64,000 nt of DNA, from the NCBI GenBank assembly GCA_021613335.1, contig JAJTWR010000314.1, positions 876,001 through 940,000 on the forward strand, in the 5' to 3' direction. The stretch is from Whitmania pigra. Lineage: Eukaryota; Annelida; Clitellata; Hirudinida; Haemopidae. The notes beneath the pieces are model-generated. The model saw nothing but the letters and a program-made list of their open reading frames with translations. It ran no database searches and had not been told where the DNA came from. Below are positions 1-10,301 of this stretch, one piece after another. The position numbers and the translations under genes were made by a program. Within the stretch, counting starts at the first letter, position 1, and each line of letters opens with the position of its first letter.

Positions 1-470
1 CAGTGTTATAATGTGTATCGGCATTTGTAATTTCAGAACACTTGAGGCCAGCGGAGTTTACAACCAGTGATAGTAACTGAGAGCATTGGCACTTGATTGC
101 GATGAGGCTCTGTAATAATCCCCACTTATGATGTGCATTTTAATTGGTTATTATTTTGCATAGGAGTTAGAGGGCATGACAACTAGTCATAGTCAGGAGC
201 CGTAAGCAGTAGCTGTAATCGATGCTGCACCAGTTATTGTAATTATCAGGTTGCGAACGGATATTGTGAGCTGATGATAGGCTACTAGATAGTCAGTAAT
301 AATCGCTGAGATTGAGATTACTAGTTGAGGGGGTCATGTTTTTATCTGCGCATTCTGGACCTTTTTTTGTGATGGGCGTGGCTTAGGATTTCCCACACGA
401 TGAAGTAACGTTCTAGATGTCATTCTGAAATAGACTGTAAGATGTTTTAATTTATAAGGTTGATATATTT
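1..470. other. 5' flank of the CARD gene
   Basis: No open frame of note and no recognisable repeat. It presumably holds the promoter and 5' UTR of the gene whose proposed start codon is at 471. Confidence 0.4.
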
Positions 471-2431
471 ATGGCCGATTCCTCGGAAAGTGGAATTTTC
501 TCGTCCTGTCGGTGTGAAGGTGGGTTCATAAGCTGCATGAACATCTTTTGACATTAACGTCTGGGACTGCTATTTACGAAATATGCTTGTGAACTTAAAT
601 TAAATTCTCTGGACATGTGCACTTATGGACATTGAATACGAGTTGTTGATTCATGTTTGAACAGATTTCAAATGCGTTCTCCAGCAAAATTACACTTACC
701 TCGAGCAAAATCTTGACAGCATGAACGGGCTTATTTCTGAAATGTTCCAGAGAAGGATAATAACGTTCCAAGAAAAGAAGTTTATCGAAAAAATCACGAA
801 TTACCGTGAAAGAAACAGGGAGGTCATCGATTCACTTTTTGATAACAAAACCTTGGATCATTACTTGTTATTCCTGGATTGTCTGAAAGCTAATGGCCAA
901 ACTGGCGTAAGAGAAGCATTAGAGACACAATCTGCATGCTTATCTGGTATGTTTATGAATATAGATCCAGCAAATCTGTCCCTAATCTTTCCAATAACAT
1001 TTATGGTTAAGAAACAATACACGATCATACTTCTCATTTACTTTTCAATTTAACTTGTGAGTAGGACTAAAATTGTTTATAGTAATTTAAACACTCTATT
1101 CTGCATTGTCTGACATTTTAAGTTAATTCATTTTTCACAAACATCCACTTACTTGATGACATCTGAATGTTTCCAATTATTGAAATGTGCATTAATTTAA
1201 GCATTATAGATTGAATATTTCACTTGTACAGTTTTCTATGTTAAAAATCTGACCATGTTTTTAAATGATTGAAGCTTCCTCGAGTATGCCTGAAATCTCC
1301 CAAAGTCTCCCCTGCAAGAATGAAATCAAACAGATGGACAAAATCATTCTTGAAGACAAACTTGCCGTCATTGGGATTTGTTGCATGAACGGATTTATCA
1401 GTGCCATCTGTCACATGGACCCTCATCTATATTTTTACATGGCCAAGCGACCCTTTATTAGATTGACCTATCTAGAATTCGATCTCCCGGTGAAAAAGGA
1501 CCAGTTCCACTTTTACGACATGGTAGGCTGTCAGGACGAAAACATTCTGATCATAAGTGACAAGGCCAACAAGTGTCTCTGGCTGGCAGACGTCTCTAAG
1601 AAGAGTTCTACATTTCATGTTGTAGAAGGATGTCCATTGAGAATGTTTCTCAGCAGCTACACTTCCCACTGTTCTGATGATGAAGGTTATGAAGACATCT
1701 ACGGGGATAGCTGTCAAAACGATTCTGAAGCGAAAGTCGACTTGTCGGAATGTAATTGCTTCGCCTCGGGGGGGCTCCTGGAAACATTGCTGTTGGAAAA
1801 ACTGTCGTTCGTCGAACAAATTCAAGACGATTCCGAAAGCCGTTCGACTCCTCTAAGAACGGATAATACTTCTAAAAAAACTATTTTAGTCATTGTTTTT
1901 AGTGAGGGACAGTATTTTGTACATTTTTACAGTAACACTTCAAAGATGAGACTATTGAGAAAATTTTCTTTGATGCTGTCCAAGGAAATCACGACTTCAA
2001 ATGCCGTCCAAAGAAATCACGACGGGCATGTATTCGTGTGCTACGGAGACATGGACTTTGGCAACCGGGACAATTCGCCGTGGTATCTCGGCGAATACTC
2101 GCCGAGCGGAGAAATGATACGCAGTTACCTGTCTCAGCCTAAAGTTTGGATTCCGAGGCATCTGTCGATGGACGAAACGAACCAAGACGTAATTTACGCG
2201 GTCAGTAGGTTCTCCGGCGAGATCATCAAACTGAGGTGCTCTTGCGACGATAAGATGCTAAGCATATCCTCCGTCTCCATGGGCAAGGGAAAGCTTTCCA
2301 TGCCATCGAGGATCAGCTTCTTTTTAGGCAAAATGGATGCTGAATGTGAGGGCTTGTTCATACTGGTTGGGCAGGGTGAAATAAAAAAGGCCCACCCTCC
2401 TGCTTCTATTGTTATTCTTAAGAGAGTTTGA
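471..2431 (+). CDS. CARD-domain protein with possible beta-propeller C-terminus, three exons
   Basis: Proposed join 471-519, 665-946, 1275-2431, giving 495 residues with all phases closing. Exon 1 starts at an ATG followed by GCC and ends at a strong AAG/GTGGGT donor. Exon 2 follows a TGAACAG acceptor and ends at CTG/GTATGT. Exon 3 follows TTGAAG. Residues about 17-100 look like a caspase recruitment domain: a first helix around YLEQNLDSMNGLISEMF, then the typical 'IIT..E...I' turn, then helices ending LDCLKANGQTGVREALE. The domain normally mediates homotypic CARD-CARD assembly in apoptosis or innate-immune complexes. The last ~385 residues contain no cysteine-histidine protease motif and no NB-ARC. 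Their repeated short beta-strand pattern (for example ENILIISDKANKCLWLADV and QDVIYAVSRFSGEIIKL) suggests an NHL/TolB-like propeller. CARD is fairly sure; the propeller and exon 1 are inference. The acceptor of exon 3 has a weak pyrimidine tract. Confidence 0.65.
665..946 (+). CDS. CARD-encoding exon
   Basis: This exon carries almost the whole CARD. An in-frame stop lies just upstream of the TGAACAG acceptor, so the frame must be entered by splicing. An alternative acceptor, TTCTCCAG at 684, would start the exon at 685 in phase 0 and would need a different upstream exon. Confidence 0.65.
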
Positions 2432-2478
2432 GATTAAAGTCCAAATCTCTTAGTCATGCAACGGACCATAATCAATTA

Positions 2479-2484
2479 AATAAA
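2479..2484 (+). promoter_or_regulatory. Candidate polyadenylation signal of the CARD gene
   Basis: AATAAA lies 48 bases after the stop codon, followed by TG-rich sequence. Further AATAAA matches near 3036, 3072 and 3230 could serve a longer 3' UTR. Confidence 0.45.
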
Positions 2485-3735
2485 GATAAGATTTGTTTGC
2501 TACACCGGCTCATGTTTTTAGAAAAATTTGTTTGTGCAGCGTGATCATTTTTAGCCATGCATTTGAAATTTAAGTTTCATTCTTATTGTCATATAAATAT
2601 GTAATACAATATTAGTTAAATTGTTGATTAAATTTTAATTGCCTATTCATTTATTACATTATTTGGTTCAATACTGCTTGATTCCACCCTATTTTGAGAT
2701 TTGAATGCTCAGTGAGAGTTTTGAGAAGACTTTTTATTGGTTACTCCACTGCTTTCTTTATTTTTATGGGGTAAAATATCTTATATCACGAAAGTATTGT
2801 AACATCTATGGTTTTCACAATGTCTTTGTGAGTCATTGACTTTTGAAATCAAGTAGCAGTAGAATTAGTCAATCATTTTGGTTGGTTTAAGGTTTGGATT
2901 CCTGCACCATTTTTGTGCTTATTTGATTTTGTTATATGTATATTGTTTTACCTGGGATGTAACTGTTCTACATATCTTGAAGAGAGATTGTTAGTCATTT
3001 TATGGGGGTTTTTTTTGCTGTCTTAAAATGACAGAATAAAGCTTCGTGATTTGTACATTTTTTCTTGCCCAATAAAGGTGGTGGGAATACCGTTGGCGAT
3101 GGGTGACGGTGAAGCTTGAACTCTGTTTTGAGTGTTTTGTGGCTTTCAAGCGGCGACATGAGTTATCATCCAAGTTGTGAAATGAATTGAAATATCGACT
3201 CAGTTTTTTTTTGTGTCGGAAGTTAGTTCAATAAACCAGGTCGATTCGTTCAGTCTCTAATTCTCCCGTTGCGTTTTTAAAAAGATAGAAATTTCAAAAA
3301 GTAATTTGTACCATTAGTGCTCTATGCTTTTGCATACGAATGGCTAATCACAGTTGAAAGATCTCGAAGGGCCGATATCGGAGTGTGTCTTGGGCACAGC
3401 TCCAAAATTTTAATTAGCTTCTTTTGTGTTTGTTAATAGCCCGATCTAACAGTTATTACTAACATCCTTGAAATTTATAGATTTTTTGTTGTTATAAAAA
3501 AAGTTGTAGCTACACAATTTTGGATCCTTAATTAGTTTTATTTCGCTAATTAAAAATTCTGTAACACACCCTGACAGGCCGATTTAAAATTAATTTTAAT
3601 TTAAACATTAAATTGTTTATAAAATTAATTGATCACAGGTGCCATTTAAGACTTCAAAGATTTGTAAATATCGGTGTCGCGACCTGCAATTTACTGTTAT
3701 TTTACATTCGATATCGGTCTAGTTCTGCTAAAGTC
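2485..3735. other. Intergenic AT-rich stretch between the CARD and zinc-finger genes
   Basis: No supported exon. It holds extra AATAAA motifs and a candidate acceptor (TTGATCACAG, about 3639) just upstream of the zinc-finger start. That acceptor could mark the end of a 5' UTR intron. Confidence 0.35.
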
Positions 3736-4875
3736 ATGTTCGACAAGGAAAGTTTCCAGTGGTTTTTATCAAAATCTATAACTTTATACTGCAAAAGCGT
3801 TCTGCCAAATTCATCCTTCAGGGTGGATGTAATGATTGGGATAACCGTCAACGATGCAGATGTAGCCACATTAGTATGCTTCTCGGAGTCAATTGTTAGG
3901 AGTGAGAATGAGTTAGAGGCTCAGCCATCTAGCGCACAAATTGCACTAAAAGGAAAAGTCAAACAAGAAGAAGGTGAAGAATCACATAACCCCATGAGTG
4001 CTACTAAAGATTTACCTAATGTTGACACAAAAATTGATCACAATACTAACCAAGATTTTGAAGAATCACCAGAACCAAAAATTTCTATGCGTCAAAGCAG
4101 TGGAAGGTTTGCAGAGAGCAACTATCACAAGACAGAAGTCAAGCAAGAAGTTCAGGAAAACTTAGGAGACTGTGAAGAAAATGGTTATGATGAAGACTGT
4201 TATGTTGATGAGCCAGAGGTGGAAGGTGACATGACCCAAAACTCATACAGTCAGGAAGCATGGAACGAAGAGGAGTGGAACGACCCAAATTTTCTACACA
4301 GCAAGATGAATCCGGACAACCTAGAGACCTCGCAACGACAAGTCCATTCCATGCAAAAGCCGCACAGAAGGAGCAGGGTCCAAAGGATCAAGATTGACCA
4401 GAACCAAACCATGGCAAGTTGATCTTTGTACTTGTTTCAGTTACGATTGCCTTAGCTAGATTGTCAGAAAAGGTTTGACGTTGGTGTCGGCATTTGGGCA
4501 GAGATTTTCTAATCATGCAACGTTTGTCTCGTTAAGGAAACTTACGGATGCGGCGTACAGCCCTCGTCTTCAGAGTATAACAACCTCATGCAAGACATTT
4601 GCACGACCATGGTCAATCAAGCCACGGAGTTTTCCAAGAGGAAGAATGGGATCCAGGGATCGCTGCCTTCGACATCCCCCGTCACCTGCCACATATGTCA
4701 CGCCACCCTGAGCAACACGCTTTGCCTTCGAAACCACATTCAGGGCACGCACCTTGCCCTGAAACTGAAGAAGTGCAACCTCTGCGGAGAAACCTTCAAG
4801 TGGCCGATGCAACTGGCCAGACACAAAAAGCGCGTGCACGGGGGAGGAGCCTACTTTAATATTTATAACGCTTGA
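3736..4875 (+). CDS. Two-finger C2H2 zinc-finger protein
   Basis: Join 3736-4417 and 4574-4875, 327 residues. The intron is 156 bases, with donor CAA/GTTGAT (weak) and acceptor CTCGTCTTCAG, and the phases agree. The start is the first ATG in the frame; the open frame runs further upstream without another ATG. The first ~60 residues are a compact hydrophobic segment with no family I recognise. The middle is acidic and disordered and contains two VKQE motifs that fit the SUMO consensus. The C-terminus has two C2H2 fingers, each C-x2-C-x12-H-x4-H: one starting at CHIC and ending GTH, the second starting at CNLC and ending RVH. A nuclear DNA- or RNA-binding role is expected for the family; the target is unknown. 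The gene is tail-to-tail with the minus-strand gene ending at 5568. Confidence 0.75.
4574..4875 (+). CDS. Zinc-finger exon
   Basis: This last exon holds both C2H2 fingers and the stop codon TGA at 4873-4875. Three frames are open across part of it, but only this one gives canonical finger spacing and closes the phase with the upstream exon. Confidence 0.75.
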
Positions 4876-5325
4876 TCGATCGCCATTCAGACCGGTCGCT
4901 TCGATTCCAACTCAATTTCATTGCGCGGACTCCTTTCGTTGTTCCATCTGCTAGATGTTTTTAAGTCATTTTCAATCTGTTTCATTTCGATATTCAGTAG
5001 TTTAACTTTGCAGAATGCAATTGCTTATTTGTAAGAAAAACTTAGGAGATTTCCTGGTGGGTCCTTGCAGAGTAATTCGGATGGCAAATAGAAAAAATGG
5101 CAGTAAATTCTCCACCTTCTGGCATGTACATACCTGAATCCCAGGCGGTTGCACGGTTCACACCGTTTGCGACCTGTCAACTGTGGCATCGAGACCTCGA
5201 ACGTCCGATCGAAAACTATCGAGACCGATTTCCCAAGTCATTGTTATACATTTTTATTTATTTGTGCCAATCTCAAGATCTTATCTTGAGGTCTCAACAA
5301 TGTTCCTCAAAATCTGTAGGACGAT

Positions 5326-5331
5326 TTTATT
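5326..5331 (-). promoter_or_regulatory. Candidate polyadenylation signal of the minus-strand gene
   Basis: AATAAA on the minus strand, about 240 bases beyond the stop codon at 5568. If used, the 3' UTR overlaps that of the converging zinc-finger gene by about 150 bases. Confidence 0.35.
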
Positions 5332-5470
5332 GTTTTAAACTGAGGGAATGTTTCATTGTTTAAAGTTTCTTGGACGATCAAAAAGTAATGATTTGTTTTA
5401 GATGTAAAAGCATTTAAAATCGAATGATATTGTTAAGATATTAGAAAGATGTTGCGGAATGCCGTTGTTC

Positions 5471-5476
5471 AATAAA
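5471..5476 (+). promoter_or_regulatory. Candidate polyadenylation signal of the zinc-finger gene
   Basis: AATAAA followed by a T/G-rich stretch, about 600 bases after the stop codon. Confidence 0.4.
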
Positions 5477-5567
5477 AATGAGTCAAACATTTAACCTAGA
5501 GACGGCGTCACTGAGGATGAAGGGCTAAATCATTTTGAATGTCTTGCGGCTCCCGTCGGCTCGTCGC

Positions 5568-8528
5568 TCACAAGTCTGTCTCGTATAGTATCAGGTGCTC
5601 GTTGTCGTGGTCGTACGCTCCCGTCGAGTTGCCTTTGGTTTCCATGGCGAAAGGATCGAAGATGCTGAAGCTCTGCCACTTGCTGACAGGATAGAGGTCA
5701 TAAAGGCTCGAATATTTTGGCAAAAGTCCCCTCCTGCAGCAGTATCGGTCGTTACAAGCGCTTGCAATTCGGCCTTCATCTAAATTTTCAGGATCGCGAT
5801 CAGTCTTAGAATGTGTCGAAGTTACGGGATGGCCGGAGCCAAGTTGAGATCTCGGAGTACTTATACTCGAATGTTCGTCGACGTCGCAAGCTTTGCAGAT
5901 GCCAGATTGAACGCTAGTGATCGTCTCGGCACTGAACGTACCCTGATTTTTCTTTTCCGTCGGGCTGAAGCAAGCTCTCTCCTTGAAGGAGCACGCTCTG
6001 CCCGGTCTAGGCAATGCACTTGCTCTGTAAGCTTCTTTAAGTTCCAGAGCGTGGTTGTTATTCTCGCAAGGAAGCAAACTCCCATCTTTCTTGGACCAAG
6101 CGGCACAACCGTTGATGAAGTCCTCCTCTATGCTTATCCATCCCTGACTCAAGCCCATGTAAGTTGATGAATTGTTGTCTTTGTTCTCATTGCACGATTT
6201 TCTCCATAGGGAGGCCTCTTCCGAAGGAGCTTCCAAGGAACAGTTGCTGTCGAGCCAAGTGGTGTGGTAGTAAAGAGAAGGACACGGCATGGATTTCAAT
6301 TCCGAACATTTGCTCCTCGCGTCTTGGGACAAAGTCAGCTCGGTGCCTTCCGAATTGAAAGAAAGCTCGGTGCCGTTGACGGAGACGTCCGTGCCGTTGA
6401 ACGGCTTTCTCGTCAGGCAGCACATGAAGGACATGTCGTAATTGACGGCCCCGTCGAATCTCGTGTCATTCTCTCTGGTCGCGTGCACCGGCAAGTCGGA
6501 GCATCCTGGCACGATGATGTCGGAGAAGGGTTTCGCTTGGATCTTGTCGGAGCTCTGGAATTTGTTTCCTGCGTTGGCTTTAAACGTGTTTAACAAATGT
6601 GCCGAGACCGAAAGGGGAGAGATCTCCAGGCAGTACTCAGTCCAATCAGGCGTTCTGGCATCCGTTTCTGAAAGATTCCTTCTGAGCTTTTTGTCGCAGT
6701 TATTTCTGATTCCCGGATTGAAAGGTCCTACGAAGTGAGTGGATATTTCGTTGCAGAAATCGTCTGCCTTGAAGAAGTCGCATTGTTCCGGACATCTGTA
6801 GAGAGACACGTACTTTAGAGAAGAGGATGTTTTAGCTATCTGAAAGCAGCCGGGACGGTCCAAATTAGAGTCGGTGACGACAGTGCCCGACCTGGTCAGA
6901 AATTTGGTGTCGGCGTTTTTTTCTCGACCAATATTCTCGTTCTCCGTGCAAACGCTCGGCTTCTTGTCGCCTTCCGTCTTGGATTCGCTCGTCGTTCCTC
7001 CGTCCACGACCGAAGATGTCAGAGAACTCTTCGCAGAAGCACTGCTTTTTATCGAAGGCATGTCTTTCTCGTGCTTCGCCAGGTTGCCCAACAAGCATTC
7101 AGTGCTGCTACTGGCTATGTGCTTGTTATACTCGTAGGTTGACGAAATGCTCGTCGAACTGTTGTCGGAACCGACCGGCTTCTCGTTTCCCTTCGAGTGG
7201 AGTCCGGTTTCTTGAGGCTTCGAGCTGGTTTGTCCCGATGTTCTTTCCTGAGACTTTGCTTCTGACCAGTACTGGTTTGGCTTTCCTGTGATCACAAAGG
7301 AACTCATGTTTAGAATCAGATCCTCTATGGGATTCTGGCTCTTAAATTGTCTCCTAAGTTTTTTGCCACTGTTGAGTTTCTTTCTCTTCTCTGCTAATTT
7401 TTTGAACAGCGAAGGTTTCAAACAGTTGCTTTCAAGTATCCCAGGTTTTCCTTCGTTATTGGGACTACCGCCTTTGTATCTTTTTCTGGAATTCTTCAAA
7501 ATTTTGTAGACTCCATAATCCGAGCCACCTTTCTTAAAATCTTTTTCAATGTCTATGAGAAAATTGATTGAATTGGCAACCCTGTCGTAAATCGCGGTGT
7601 CGTCCTCGATTGTTAACGTTTCTGGAACGAAAACTTCCGCCTTAGGTTTGACGTTCCCACTCGAGATGTTTGCAAGGAATAAATTTTTAAGCTGAGTTAT
7701 CTTCGAGACGCCTGTTTGCTTCTGCTTCTCGTTCGTGGTGCTGGGAGTCACCTTAGGACTTTTCTCGGTACTTTCGCATTCTTTGAAACAAATTCTGCTC
7801 GCATCTTCTTTCTGAACGAGAATGCAGTCTTTATTATCTACTGTTTTGACACTTGTTTGTTCTTTCTTTGACTCAGCACGTGCTGCACCTCTTAAGTCAC
7901 TGTCCTCGGAGACTTTGTGTTCCCTGGCAACCTTTTTTCTGCTTAGGAGAGACAAGTAGCTCTCTTTGACATGAAAGCCCGACTCACGCTTCGCTCCATT
8001 ACTAGAACTATATCCGTTATATTCAATGAAGGAACCACATGGTGACTCAAGGTTTCTGGTCTTGTTGCCTAAAAGTTAAAAACACTGCTCACTTTTGAGA
8101 ACCATTATAATACGTAAATCGTTACAATTGATAACAAAAATAATAAGGCAAACAACAGTCGTTACCAACCTAAATACGCCTCCATTTGCAAGTGCCATAA
8201 CGTTCTTTTATCTATTCTGGATAAAAGATATTCTGCCAGGAAGCGATTAATGGAAAGCGGCCTGTTAATGAGCACTTCATTTGCAATATTCAGAAGCAAT
8301 TCTGCTAACTGCTCTATGAGTTCCTCTCTCTGCTGTTCCAATATGTCCTGCAAGATGCGTAATCACTGATTAATAATCGGGAGAATTCAAACAAAAAATG
8401 CTTTGAAATCTAGCAAGTCATGAAATGTGATAATAACCATGCGAGTAAAACGATGCCACGCCGCTCACAAGATACCGAAGGCGATCGACAAGACGCGTGA
8501 TATTTATTGCAGATGGCGACAAACACAT
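5568..8528 (-). CDS. Long disordered protein with an RIIa/DPY-30-like N-terminal segment
   Basis: Proposed minus-strand join 8528-8469, 8347-8170, 8068-5568, about 912 residues. The last two exons are well supported: acceptor CATCTTGCAG, donor TTTAG/GTTGGT, a 101-base intron, acceptor ACTTTTAG, phases agree. The 60-base first exon, from an ATG to a TCTT/GTGAGC donor in phase 0, is the best candidate start but is weaker. Residues about 25-80 form an amphipathic segment with NRPLSINRFLAEYLLSR, like the RIIa/DPY-30 dimerisation-docking helices seen in several ciliary and sperm proteins. The remaining ~800 residues are Ser/Lys/Glu-rich with no catalytic motif and look disordered. A scaffold or docking role in cilia is a guess from the docking segment only. 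I do not recognise an orthologue. Confidence 0.65.
8170..8347 (-). CDS. RIIa-like exon
   Basis: This 178-base exon encodes a helical stretch (ELIEQLAELLLNIANEVL) followed by the NRP...FLAEYL motif that resembles the R-subunit dimerisation/docking fold. It starts in phase 0 and leaves one base, matching the next exon. Confidence 0.6.
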
Positions 8529-8745
8529 AAATCATATCATCAAAACAATTTTAAAACTCAATGCGAAGGTTATTTTGTCACTTTATTTTAAATATAGGCA
8601 ATATTTTTAGTTTTTAGCATGCGTGACACGATATTGGCATTTTTTATTGCCATGGGCTTTAATAAATAAAGGCACGATCGATAGGAGAAAGCCATTTCTA
8701 GTAGTTCAGGTCTAGCGGCGTTTCCATAAATTTCAAAATATTGTT
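8529..8745. promoter_or_regulatory. Putative bidirectional promoter
   Basis: The proposed start codons of the divergent genes (minus strand at 8528, plus strand at 8746) are only 217 bases apart. The interval holds no repeat array and no open frame. Its promoter role rests on the two candidate first exons being right. Confidence 0.35.
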
Positions 8746-10229
8746 ATGTCAACCTCAATGTCTGATGGTTTCATTCGTCCAAAAGCTGTTGGTGACGTAC
8801 AAAACGGGTCATGAAGGATTACTGAACTAATACTGAGTTCGACAGACTGTAAAAGTACAATTGGCTGGCAAAGTAGCTGTTTAGTTTCCTTGTTTTTTTT
8901 TGTTATTATTATTTGTTATTTGACGTAGGAGAACATTTATGTGACGCAGAAAATTTAGACACGGATTCATGAAAGGCAAGCAGAAAAAAATAAAGTCGAA
9001 AAATATAAAAAGCCATAGTGTGGAGAATTTCAGAGTAAATTATAATGACTTAAGTTTCCCTCGAGCACTTTGAACTACGTACTGTAAATTTAAAATTTCA
9101 GGAGGATTTAGATAAAGCAGCTAAGGCATTGCAGAAGTCAGAAAATTTCCTGCCTTGGCTGGATAATGTACAAATTTGGATAGACGAACATTTCACGAAA
9201 TTATCAAATCTTTTTACAGCCTTCGCAGACGGTTGGAAAGAAATTCCATTTGAACATTTTAAAGCAGGTACATGTTTGTTTTAAATAATAAATTAAAAGT
9301 AATAAATCTAGGTCCTTCTGTTTCCGCCAATTTTTAATTACTTTTATATAAGGGATGAAAGATGCGGGTGCTCCGTGTTCTGATGTCGAACTTCATTACT
9401 TGTGCCTGCTTTTGGACGATAGGAAAACCGATTCAGTGCATTTAGCAAGGTTGAGAAGCGTTGTCAAGGCCGTGAGGTAAATTTGAATGGTTGTGTAAAT
9501 ATTTGATGAAGCACACGCCTGGCCAGAGTATCTAATAAAATATCATTGGGGAGTGTTTTATAAAAGCAATACTCAAAGATTCATATCATAATTTCAAGAA
9601 CATCGGTTGAGAAAATGAAACAACGAAATGAGCCCGGCATTGCGCTTCCAGTTCACGAAAAGAAAGCGTGTCCTCGCGGTTGTTCCATGCCATACTGGGA
9701 TGGCCTTGGAGTCGGTGGAAGTTTTGTTGTGAGGTGTGGAATATTCAATTTTGACGGTTTTAAAATTTAATTAAAAATGGAACCTTTCCACCAGTTTTTA
9801 ATCTAGCTCAAAGTCTCTGCAGCGCCCTTTGGAAATAGTGTGACGTTATCTAGATTTAACCGTATCCATTTCTCATTCCCTGGCAGGTATGTAGAAATAG
9901 AGTTTCGTTTTCTTCCCTTCCTTCATTTCGACAAACATCCTGGTCACGTGAAGGCCCTGGTGGAAACAAGGTCTACCATGGCTCAGTTGGGCAATTTGGT
10001 CGGATCTTTGAGCAGTATCGTCGCCAGAAAGTTTCTATTTTATTTATCGGAACAGGACCATCCCGTGTCGGTTCTTCCTGACCACTCGAGCTTGGAAGAT
10101 GTTGGCATCATCGGCGAAACGAAATTCCACCCGGCGAAGCAGACGATGTTTTACGACTACGAAATTGGGGATGATTTCTGTCCTATATTGCTGTGCGATC
10201 ATTACTTTTGCGACACTTTCCACGTTTGA
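8746..10229 (+). CDS. Small EF-hand-like protein, four exons
   Basis: Proposed join 8746-8796, 9102-9267, 9353-9476, 9887-10229, 227 residues. The last three exons are well supported by TTTCAG/GTACAT, ATAAG/GTAAAT and GGCAG boundaries with agreeing phases. The first exon (MSTSMSDGF..., donor GAC/GTACAA, phase 0) is a candidate only. Residues about 45-100 read like a degenerate EF-hand pair (FADGWKEIPFEHFKAGM, then SDVELHYLCLLLDD). The usual Asp/Asn ligands of the loops are mostly absent, so Ca2+ binding is doubtful. The last exon contains SSLEDVGIIGE and ends in a hydrophobic, Cys-rich tail; its shape suggests a ubiquitin-like fold but I cannot prove it. I do not know an orthologue. It is divergent from the RIIa-like gene. 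Confidence 0.65.
9102..9267 (+). CDS. EF-hand-like gene, exon encoding the first helix-loop-helix
   Basis: Acceptor AATTTCAG and donor GCAG/GTACAT. Only one frame is open and it gives a strongly helical sequence with a WIDEHF...LFTAFADGW run. Confidence 0.7.
9353..9476 (+). CDS. EF-hand-like gene, exon encoding the second helix-loop-helix
   Basis: Acceptor TATATAAG and donor GTGAG/GTAAAT. The phase matches both neighbours. It encodes GMKDAG and then SDVELHYLCLLLDDRK. Confidence 0.7.
9887..10229 (+). CDS. EF-hand-like gene, terminal exon
   Basis: Acceptor CCCTGGCAG, stop TGA. It encodes 114 residues ending CDHYFCDTFHV. Confidence 0.7.
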
Positions 10230-10295
10230 CTTGATAGCGAATGGACGCCGGTTGTTTGCAATTCTAAATCGCTTCACTTAATAACTTTAGATTCG

Positions 10296-10301
10296 AATAA
10301 A
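10296..10301 (+). promoter_or_regulatory. Candidate polyadenylation signal
   Basis: AATAAA 67 bases after the stop codon of the EF-hand-like gene. Confidence 0.45.

Noticed and set aside
5595..7509. Many open frames on the plus strand opposite the long minus-strand exon
   Set aside because: They are antisense shadows of the 5568-8068 minus-strand exon, with no splice sites or protein-like pattern of their own.
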